NCBI RefSeq assembly: GCF_000687165.1
Contig: NZ_JMKU01000011.1
Location: forward strand, 124,001-188,000
Source: Paracidovorax oryzae ATCC 19882
GTDB taxonomy: Bacteria; Pseudomonadota; Gammaproteobacteria; Burkholderiales; Burkholderiaceae_C
Direction: 5' to 3'
Length of the DNA stretch: 64,000 nucleotides
The position numbers and the translations under genes are program-made. The notes beneath the pieces were generated by a model, which worked only from the letters and a program-made list of their open reading frames with translations, had not been told where the DNA came from and did no database searches. Of this stretch, positions 58,020 through 64,000 are shown piece after piece. How positions within the stretch are numbered: position 1 is the first letter of the stretch; every line of letters starts with the position of its first letter.

Positions 58020-58343
58020 GGGAGAGTCCTTTCGGCGGGAAGCAGGGTCCGCCATGGCGACGGCCGGCCTTTATTTCCGGTCCCGCACCGCTACTGGAGG
58101 AATCCGGTTGCCTTGCCCGTCCATCGTCTCCATCCACGGCAATACGGCATGTGGGTGCGAGTTCGTGTCGGACTGTAGGTAAAGGACTACTCGACCCCTC
58201 GTCAAGTGCGCGTTTGATTTGCGCTACGACGCGCAAGTGACAGTGTAGGAAATACACTCCTTTTGTATAATTTTCAATAATATGTAACTTTATGTGAGGG
58301 GATTCCGAGTGCCGAGATATTGCATTGAGCGGCCCGTCGCACC
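58020..58343. other. Divergent intergenic region before fliQ
   Basis: This 324 bp gap separates the divergent unknown gene and fliQ. No gene is seen. The right part (58200-58300) is markedly AT-rich compared with its surroundings and holds a palindrome and a TATAAT box. A sigma-28 or sigma-54 flagellar promoter (TAAAG...GCCGATAA or GG-N10-GC) was looked for and not convincingly found. The fliQ start at 58344 has no obvious ribosome site. Confidence 0.6.
58242..58271 (+). promoter_or_regulatory. Palindrome and -10 box upstream of fliQ
   Basis: AGTGTA at 58242-58247 and TACACT at 58253-58258 form a perfect 6-bp inverted repeat around GGAAA. Eight bases further on is TATAAT (58266-58271). The palindrome occupies the position of a -35 region, so it could be an operator for a regulator of the flagellar operon. 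No -35 hexamer at the right distance is evident. Start of fliQ is 73 bases downstream. Confidence 0.4.
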
Positions 58344-58610
58344 ATGACGGGCGATCTCGCACTCCGGATGATGGCCGACCTGTTCTGGACCGGCCTGCTC
58401 GTCTGCCTTCCCATCCTCGGGCTGACGCTGCTCGTGGGCCTGCTCATCAGCATCCTGCAGGTGGTGACGCAGGTGCAGGAAATGTCGCTGACGTTCGTGC
58501 CCAAGCTGCTCGTCGCGGGTGGCGTCATGGTGCTCTTCGGCCCCTGGATGCTCCGCAAGCTGGGTCAGTTCGCGACCCAGCTCTGGACGAACATTCCCGC
58601 GATGTTCTGA
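58344..58610 (+). CDS. fliQ: Flagellar export gate protein FliQ
   Basis: Small inner-membrane protein of 88 residues with two helices, part of the FliP-FliQ-FliR export gate. The conserved core LISILQVVTQVQEMSLTFVPKLL is clear. The N-terminus is MTGDLALRMMADLFWTG. It is the first gene of a plus-strand operon fliQ-fliR-flhB-flhA-flgF-flgG. FliP, usually just upstream, is absent here. Flagellar rather than injectisome type is supported by the flg genes that follow. Confidence 0.9.
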   Translation: MTGDLALRMMADLFWTGLLVCLPILGLTLLVGLLISILQVVTQVQEMSLTFVPKLLVAGGVMVLFGPWMLRKLGQFATQLWTNIPAMF

Positions 58611-58619
58611 GGCTCCGGC

Positions 58620-59456
58620 ATGAGTTCCCTGCTTTCCCTGCCTGCCCAGGCTCTGGGCAGTACCGGTGCCTTCGGCCTCTGGGGGCCGTTTTTCCTGCCG
58701 TCGCTGCGTGTCGCGGTGGTGCTGGCCATGACGCCCGTGCTCTATGCGATGCCGGTGCCCAACCGGGTGCGCCTGCTGGTGGTGATGGCGCTGTCCTGGG
58801 TGCTGGCCCAGGCGCTGGCCCCGTCCGCGCCGCCGCCGCCGGCCGGCATGGGTAACTTGCTGCAAATGGCCATGGCCGAGCTGGCGCTGGGCGCCACGAT
58901 GGCGCTCGGAGTACTGCTGGCATTTGCCGCCTTCTCGCTGGCGGGCAACCTGCTGGATGTACAGATCGGGTTCGGCATCGCCCAGGTATTCGATCCCGTC
59001 GGCAACCGCGCGGCGCCGCTGCTGGTGTCGGCATTCAACTACGTGGCCGTGATCGGTTTCATGGCAGCGGACGGCCACCATCTGCTGTTGCGCGCGCTGG
59101 CCTATAGCTTCGATGTGTTTCCACCCGGCGGGGGCTGGCAGCCCGCGGACATGGCGGCACCGGTGTTCCGGCAGGCCAGCGGGCTGTTCTTGCTGGGGTT
59201 CGCGCTGGCCGCGCCGGTGGTGTTCTGCATCCTGCTGGTGGAGTTCGCGCTGGGCCTGATCTCGCGCAACCTGCCGCAGATCAACATGCTCGTGCTCGGC
59301 ATTCCCGTGAAGATCGTGGTGGGCCTGGCGGTGCTGTCCCTGTGGTTCGCCGGGATGGGCGGCGCGATGCAGCGCGTGTACGCCAGTATCTACGCCATGT
59401 GGGAGGCGATGTTCCTGCAGGCGGCCGCGCACGCGCCACTGCCCGGAAGCCGGTAG
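58620..59456 (+). CDS. fliR: Flagellar export gate protein FliR
   Basis: Inner-membrane protein of 278 residues with six or more helices. FliR-type features are FFLPSLRVAVVLAMTPVLY near 25-45, LAGNLLDVQIGFGIAQVFDP near 105-125 and LGLISRNLPQINMLVLGIPVKIVVG near 210-235. It is part of the export gate with FliP and FliQ. It starts 9 bp after fliQ, and flhB follows 10 bp after the stop. Length is close to the usual 260. Confidence 0.92.
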   Translation: MSSLLSLPAQALGSTGAFGLWGPFFLPSLRVAVVLAMTPVLYAMPVPNRVRLLVVMALSWVLAQALAPSAPPPPAGMGNLLQMAMAELALGATMALGVLLAFAAFSLAGNLLDVQIGFGIAQVFDPVGNRAAPLLVSAFNYVAVIGFMAADGHHLLLRALAYSFDVFPPGGGWQPADMAAPVFRQASGLFLLGFALAAPVVFCILLVEFALGLISRNLPQINMLVLGIPVKIVVGLAVLSLWFAGMGGAMQRVYASIYAMWEAMFLQAAAHAPLPGSR

Positions 59457-59466
59457 GGGGACGGGA

Positions 59467-60558
59467 ATGGCGGAGCAGGATCTCGACCGCAACGAAGCGG
59501 CCACCCCCTACAAGCTGCAGAAAGCCCGGGAGAAGGGGCAGGCTTCCAAGAGCGCGGACGTCGTGTCGGCCGTGGTACTGGCGGTGGCCGTGGCTTACCT
59601 CAGCTCGCAGGGCGCCGACATGGCGCTGGCGCAGTTCCGGCTCGACCGCATGGTGTTGCTGCATGGCGCGTTCGCCGATCCGGGCGGGGCGGGCCTGTGG
59701 CCGCTGGTCTCGCGCCTGCTGCGCGACACGCTGCTGTGGCTGGCGCCCTTCCTGGCCGCGGTGGTGCTCGCTGCGGTGCTGGGCAATGTGCTGCAGACCG
59801 GTCCCATCTTCTCTTTCGACCCGGTCACGGCGGATTTCAGCCGGCTGAACCCCGCCAACGGGTTCAAGCGCGTGCTGTCGATGCGCTCGCTCTTCGATGC
59901 CGCGCGGGCCAGCGCCAAGCTGCTGCTGCTGTCGGGCATGGCCTATTACGCGCTCGAGGATCTTTCGACGCAGTTCTACAGCCTGGCGAGCCAGTCGCCG
60001 ACCAGCTACCTGCACCTGCTCGTCGCGGACCTGGGCTCGCTGGGTTTCCGCATGGCGCTGCTGCTGGCCATCATCGCGGCGCTGGACTGGATGTTCACCC
60101 GGCGTGAATTCGCCAAGAAGATGCGCATGAGCCGGCGCGAGATCAAGGACGAGCACAAGCAGCGCGAAGGCGACCCGCGCGTGCGGGCCCGCATGCGCGA
60201 TTTGCGCCGCGAGGCGCGCAAGCGCAGCCAGTCACTGCGCCAGACGCGCAATGCGGATGTCGTGCTCACCAACCCCACGCACCTGGCCATCGCGCTGCGG
60301 TACGTGCATGGCGAGATGGATTCCCCGCAGGTGGTCGCCAAGGGGGCCGGGCACCTCGCGGCCGCCATGCGCGAGATCGCGGCCCGCCATGGCATTCCGG
60401 TGGTGCGCAGCCCGGCCCTGGCCCGGCGCCTGTTCAAGGAGCTGGACGTGGAGCACTACGTGCCGCCGCAGCTGTTCGCCGACGTGGCCCGCATCATCGT
60501 GTGGGTGTTCGCCATGCGGGAGCGCCGCGCGGGCATGGCCGCGGGAGGCGTGGCATGA
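59467..60558 (+). CDS. flhB: Flagellar export switch protein FlhB
   Basis: Export apparatus protein of 363 residues that switches substrate class from rod/hook to filament. The N-terminal AEQDLDRNEAATPYKLQKAREKGQ, four membrane helices and the cytoplasmic domain with the self-cleaving NPTH at residues 269-272 (VLTNPTHLAIAL) are all present. Cleavage between Asn and Pro should occur. The short C-terminal tail after residue 350 is typical. The stop overlaps the flhA start by ATGA. Confidence 0.94.
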   Translation: MAEQDLDRNEAATPYKLQKAREKGQASKSADVVSAVVLAVAVAYLSSQGADMALAQFRLDRMVLLHGAFADPGGAGLWPLVSRLLRDTLLWLAPFLAAVVLAAVLGNVLQTGPIFSFDPVTADFSRLNPANGFKRVLSMRSLFDAARASAKLLLLSGMAYYALEDLSTQFYSLASQSPTSYLHLLVADLGSLGFRMALLLAIIAALDWMFTRREFAKKMRMSRREIKDEHKQREGDPRVRARMRDLRREARKRSQSLRQTRNADVVLTNPTHLAIALRYVHGEMDSPQVVAKGAGHLAAAMREIAARHGIPVVRSPALARRLFKELDVEHYVPPQLFADVARIIVWVFAMRERRAGMAAGGVA

Positions 60559-62657
60559 AGGCACTGGAGCGTTTCTTCGGACGGCACAGCGACATCGCCA
60601 TGGTGCTGCTGGTGCTGGGCGTGCTGGTGGTGCTGTTCGCCCCCATCCCGAGTCCGCTGCTGGACTTCCTCATCCTGACGAACTTCAGCTTCGCGTTCCT
60701 GATCCTGCTGCTGACGTTCTACATGGCCCGGCCGGTGGAGTTCTCCACCTTCCCGTCGCTGCTGCTCATCGCCACGCTGTTCCGGCTTTCGCTCAACGTG
60801 GCCGCGACGCGGCTCATCCTCTCCGACGGCGACGCGGGGCGGGTGATCGGCGCGGTCGGCTCCTACGTGGTCGGCGGCAACTACGTGATCGGGCTGATCG
60901 TCTTCCTGATCCTGATCGTCGTGCAGTACGTCGTGGTCACGAACGGCGCGCAACGCATTTCCGAGGTGGCGGCGCGCTTCACGCTGGACAGCATGCCCGG
61001 CCAGCAGATGAGCATCGATGCCGACCTGAACATGGGCTTCATCGACCAGGCCGAGGCACAGCGCCGGCGCAAGAACATCGAGAAGGAAGCTGCGTTCTAC
61101 GGCGCGATGGACGGCGCCAGCAAGTTCGTGAAGGGCGACGCGATCGCAGGCATCGTGATCCTGCTGATCAACATCGTGGGCGGGCTGGTGATCGGCGTGA
61201 TGCAGCACAAGCTGCCCTGGGACCAGGCGCTGCGCACCTATTCTCTGCTGACCATCGGCGATGGCATCGTCACCCAGGTGCCGGCGCTGATCATCGCCGT
61301 GGGCACGGGCATCATCGTGACCCGCTCCGCGTCCGACGGCAACCTGAGCCAGGAAGTGCTGCGGCAGATCACCTCCTTTCCCAAGACGCTGCTGCTCGTG
61401 GGAGCGGCGCTCACGGGCCTGCTGTTCCTGCCGGGCATCCCGGCGCTGCCGACGCTGGTGCTCATCGCGGGCGTGGCCGCCGTCGCCTGGGTGGTCTATC
61501 GCGGCGCCGCGCGCCAGCCTGCGGACGGCGCGGCGGCGGCGGGCGATGCACAGGATGCGGATGGCCCGGCGGACACGGCCAAGACCGACGACGACCCCTA
61601 CGCCTCCCTGCAGGTGGAGCCCATCGAGGTCCATGTGGGCAGCCAGTGGGCCGCCATGGTGAACCAGCCGGGCAGCGTGCTCATGGACCGCATAGTGTCG
61701 TTCCGCAAGCAGCATGCGCAGGACCTGGGCCTCGTGCTGCCGCGCGTGCGCTTCAAGGATGCCGTGCGGCTGGGGGCGGACCGCTATGAGATCCACCTGG
61801 ACGGCGTGGTGTGCGGGCGCGGCGAGGTCCGGACCGACAAGGTGCTGGCCATCCACCCGGCGGGCAAGATGGACGGCGTGCCCGGCGAGCCCACGCGCGA
61901 CCCGACCTATGGCCTGCCGGCGCTGTGGATCGACGAGCAGCAGCGCGCCGCCGCCGTGACGGGCAAGTACACGCTGGTGGATGCGCCCACGGTGTTCATG
62001 ACGCACCTGACGGAAGTGCTGCGGCGCGAGTCCGCAACGCTGCTCACCCGCGCCGAGGCCGACCGCCTGCTGCAGCGGGTGCGCCAGCAGCAGCCCAGCC
62101 TGGTGGAGGAGCTCATTCCCACCGTGCTGTCGGTGAGCGACGTGCAGAAGGTGCTGCAGAACCTGCTGCGCGAGAAGGTGTCGATCCGGCACATCGACGC
62201 CATCCTGGAGACCCTGGCCGACGCCGGCCGGCAGTCCAAGGACGCCGCCTACCTCACGGAGATGGTCCGCCTGCGCCTGGGCCATGCCATCTGCCAGGGC
62301 CTGGTGGGCGAAGCGAACGCACTGCACGTGATCACGCTCGACCCGGCCATCGAGAGCCAGCTGCTGCAGAACATCCAGGCGGCCCAGGCCGGCGTGAGCG
62401 CGCAAGAGGGTGCTGCCGCCCCCGCGCCCGGCTTCGTGCTGGAGCCGCGGCTGGCCGAGCAGATCATGGTCAAGCTGATGCAGCAGGCCGAACGCATGAT
62501 GAAAAGCAACCTGCTGCCCGTGCTGCTCTGCGCGCCGGAACTGCGCCGGCATGTGCGGGCGCTGTCCGAACGCATGATGCCGCACCTGCGGGTGCTGTCG
62601 ATGGCGGAGGTGCCCCATGCCATCGAACTCAAGTCCTACGCCGTGGTGGCGCTGTAG
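60555..62657 (+). CDS. flhA: Flagellar export protein FlhA
   Basis: Large export gate protein of 700 residues. The N-terminal half has eight helices with FRLSLNVAATRLIL and the cytoplasmic loop AARFTLDSMPGQQMSIDADLN, the proton-channel linked FHIPEP segment. A linker rich in Ala/Asp (about 325-345) leads to the cytoplasmic ring domain (about 350-690) that docks chaperone-substrate complexes (LVEELIPTVLSVSDVQKVLQ). Length matches FlhA. ATG at 60555 overlaps the flhB stop. flgF begins 42 bp after the stop. Confidence 0.95.
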   Translation: MKALERFFGRHSDIAMVLLVLGVLVVLFAPIPSPLLDFLILTNFSFAFLILLLTFYMARPVEFSTFPSLLLIATLFRLSLNVAATRLILSDGDAGRVIGAVGSYVVGGNYVIGLIVFLILIVVQYVVVTNGAQRISEVAARFTLDSMPGQQMSIDADLNMGFIDQAEAQRRRKNIEKEAAFYGAMDGASKFVKGDAIAGIVILLINIVGGLVIGVMQHKLPWDQALRTYSLLTIGDGIVTQVPALIIAVGTGIIVTRSASDGNLSQEVLRQITSFPKTLLLVGAALTGLLFLPGIPALPTLVLIAGVAAVAWVVYRGAARQPADGAAAAGDAQDADGPADTAKTDDDPYASLQVEPIEVHVGSQWAAMVNQPGSVLMDRIVSFRKQHAQDLGLVLPRVRFKDAVRLGADRYEIHLDGVVCGRGEVRTDKVLAIHPAGKMDGVPGEPTRDPTYGLPALWIDEQQRAAAVTGKYTLVDAPTVFMTHLTEVLRRESATLLTRAEADRLLQRVRQQQPSLVEELIPTVLSVSDVQKVLQNLLREKVSIRHIDAILETLADAGRQSKDAAYLTEMVRLRLGHAICQGLVGEANALHVITLDPAIESQLLQNIQAAQAGVSAQEGAAAPAPGFVLEPRLAEQIMVKLMQQAERMMKSNLLPVLLCAPELRRHVRALSERMMPHLRVLSMAEVPHAIELKSYAVVAL

Positions 62658-62699
62658 CGCGCCACTCCACCGTTTTTCGCACCGGATATTTTTGACACC

Positions 62700-63476
62700 A
62701 TGCAGGAAGTACTCGCCCTCGCTCTGCAGTCCATGCAGTCGGACATGCAGCGGCTCGACCGGATCGGCACGAACCTCGCCAACGCGCTGACGCCGGGCTA
62801 CCAGCGCGAAGTGGCCGCGGCACGCCCGCTGGCCTTCGCCTCGGTGGTGGGGGCCATGGAGCGCACGGCGACGGCGGCGGGAACAGGAGCGCCGTCGATC
62901 GCTCCGGCGCCCGGCCTGCTGATCCGCACGGATTCGCGCCCCGGCAGCCTCCGGTCCACGGGCCAGGGCCTGGACGTGGCGCTGGCAGGGCCGGGATTCT
63001 TCGAAGTCAGCACGCCGGAGGGCCCGGCCTATACCCGCCAGGGCGATTTCCGCCTGGACGGCCAGGGCCGGCTGGTCACCGCGATGGGCCATCCCGTCAT
63101 GGGCCGCGGCGGCGAGATCTATCCCGGCAGCGCCGCGCCGCGCATCGACGCCGCGGGCAACCTGCTGGCACCGGAAGGCTCCGGCGCGGGTTCTGCGCTG
63201 CCGCTGGCCCAGCTGAAGATCGTGCAGCCCGAAGGCTCCGCCCGCATGGCGCACACCGGCAACGGGCTGATGCGCGCCGAAGGGGCGGTCGCCCTGGTGC
63301 CGGAGGCGGATGTCCAGGTGCGGCAGGGCTACCTCGAGAACTCCAACGTCAGCTCCATGCAGGAGATGGTGCAGCTGGTGCAGACCATGCGGCACTTCGA
63401 ATCCATGCAGAAGGTCGCGCTCGGCTACGACGAGATGACCGGCCAGGCCATCCGCAAGCTCGGGGAGCTGTCCTGA
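62700..63476 (+). CDS. flgF: Flagellar basal-body rod protein FlgF
   Basis: Proximal rod protein of 258 residues. The N-terminal rod motif (LQSMQSDMQRLDRIGTNLANALTPGY), the central GFFEVSTPEGPAYTRQGDFRLDGQG and the C-terminal QGYLENSNVSSMQEMVQLVQTMRHFE are all present. It is secreted through the flagellar export system to build the rod. The paired flgG follows 70 bp later. FlgF and FlgG are close relatives; the shorter length and the non-classical N-terminus favour FlgF. Confidence 0.85.
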   Translation: MQEVLALALQSMQSDMQRLDRIGTNLANALTPGYQREVAAARPLAFASVVGAMERTATAAGTGAPSIAPAPGLLIRTDSRPGSLRSTGQGLDVALAGPGFFEVSTPEGPAYTRQGDFRLDGQGRLVTAMGHPVMGRGGEIYPGSAAPRIDAAGNLLAPEGSGAGSALPLAQLKIVQPEGSARMAHTGNGLMRAEGAVALVPEADVQVRQGYLENSNVSSMQEMVQLVQTMRHFESMQKVALGYDEMTGQAIRKLGELS

Positions 63477-63501
63477 CGCGCGGACTCGCCGCCTCCATCG
63501 C

Positions 63502-63518
63502 CGGCCCGGGCAGGGCCG
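63502..63518 (+). other. Stem-loop between flgF and flgG
   Basis: CGGCCC at 63502-63507 pairs with GGGCCG at 63513-63518 around GGGCA, in the 70 bp flgF-flgG gap. There is no T-run directly after; the T-tract (ATTCTTTTTT) is about 20 bases further on. It may stabilise or modulate the transcript rather than end it, since flgG has no separate promoter in view. Confidence 0.3.
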
Positions 63519-63546
63519 CTCCATCACTTCCAGGATTCTTTTTTCC

Positions 63547-64000
63547 ATGTTCGATGCTTTGTATATCGGCGCCACCGGAATGCAGGCGCAGCAGCTCAAT
63601 GTCGAGACGATCGCCAACAACCTGGCGAACGTGAACACGACCGGCTACAAGCGGGCGCGCGTGAGCTTCTCCGACCTGGTGGCCCGCGACCCCGCGCGCA
63701 CGGCCGCGCTGGCTGACGCCACGGACGCCGGCCTGCTGCAGCCCGCGCCGCGCCTGGGCACGGGCGTGGGCATCGCCAGCGTGTCCCGCCTGTTCGACAC
63801 GGGTGATGCCAAGAAGACCGACGCACCCTTCGACATCACGGTGCAGGGGGATGGATTCTTCGAGGTGCTGATGCCGGACGGTACCTCGGCCTATACCCGC
63901 GGGGGCACCTGGAAGGTCAACAAGGATGGCCAGCTCGCCACGCTGGCCGGGCTGCCGCTGAAGCAGGCGATCCAGATTCCGGACGATGTCCAGGCCCTGC
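63547..64000 (+). CDS. flgG: Flagellar distal rod protein FlgG (C-terminus outside window)
   Basis: The first 151 residues of FlgG, cut by the window edge. The N-terminus MFDALYIGATGMQAQQLNVE and the following ETIANNLANVNTTGYKRARV are classic for distal rod protein. The central FDITVQGDGFFEVLMPDGTSAY and TRGGTWKVNKDGQLATLAG match the shared rod/hook fold. It is exported and forms the distal rod. The rest of the rod and ring genes would be expected further right. Confidence 0.93.
   Translation, partial: MFDALYIGATGMQAQQLNVETIANNLANVNTTGYKRARVSFSDLVARDPARTAALADATDAGLLQPAPRLGTGVGIASVSRLFDTGDAKKTDAPFDITVQGDGFFEVLMPDGTSAYTRGGTWKVNKDGQLATLAGLPLKQAIQIPDDVQAL

Noticed and set aside
58344-62657. Type III secretion injectisome (sctS/T/U/V) instead of flagellar genes
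   Set aside because: The adjacent flgF and flgG rod genes and the full-length FlhA/FlhB features point to a flagellum.

Overview
The window is about 64 kb of high-GC chromosome, densely coded on both strands. Gene content and protein style point to a betaproteobacterium of the family Comamonadaceae, most likely an Acidovorax/Paracidovorax-type plant-associated bacterium. Supporting signs are the intracellular PHB depolymerase, the split dap genes with dapC, single-chain methylmalonyl-CoA mutase with MeaB, Ku/LigD, and abundant chemotaxis and c-di-GMP proteins. This is inference from gene families; no marker gene such as 16S rRNA is present. No tRNA, rRNA or CRISPR array was seen.

Layout. (1) 1-6476, minus strand: dapC-dapD-pilU-like-dapE-prmB followed by the ABC-F gene yheS. 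This is lysine/diaminopimelate biosynthesis with a pilus-retraction ATPase embedded in it. (2) 6616-15629: a chemoreceptor with a C-terminal Cache domain, PHB depolymerase translationally coupled to an orphan RnfB-like ferredoxin, a stand-alone (p)ppGpp synthetase, a large CHASE-GGDEF-EAL protein, and dusA. (3) 15700-22146: an acquired segment beside the 5' end of dusA. It has an integrase remnant at the left, a TetR-NDH-2 pair divergent from a pqiA-pqiA-pqiB-pqiC lipid-transport operon, and a frameshifted transposase remnant plus a (GTT)10 microsatellite at the right. (4) 22275-26768: a CHASE3 chemoreceptor, an orphan NarL-type regulator and three small exported proteins of unknown role. (5) 26895-33072: a czc-type heavy-metal efflux operon. 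(6) 33096-36124: an MHYT-PAS-GGDEF diguanylate cyclase and a GntR regulator.

(7) 36265-47900: the methylmalonyl-CoA arm of propionate metabolism. Order is mutase, GNAT, MeaB chaperone, pccB, [SUKH-ankyrin gene, broken pccA 5' copy, NYN nuclease gene], pccA, a YdcF-like gene and a VOC protein that is a candidate methylmalonyl-CoA epimerase. Together they would take propionyl-CoA to succinyl-CoA; the bracketed genes look like accessory cargo. (8) 47980-51918: an RpiR regulator divergent from a class III aminotransferase, a periplasmic amino-acid-binding protein and a racemase-family protein, with a clear palindrome between. (9) 52228-58019: bioB, then the NHEJ pair ligD-ku and a conserved unknown. 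(10) 58344-64000: fliQ-fliR-flhB-flhA-flgF-flgG, the flagellar export gate and rod genes, running off the window. This cluster starts at fliQ without fliP.

The most unusual structures are the pccA 5' duplication with inserted accessory genes, the dusA-linked island with scars at both ends, the chemoreceptor with a cytoplasmic C-terminal Cache domain, and the truncated order of the flagellar export operon.
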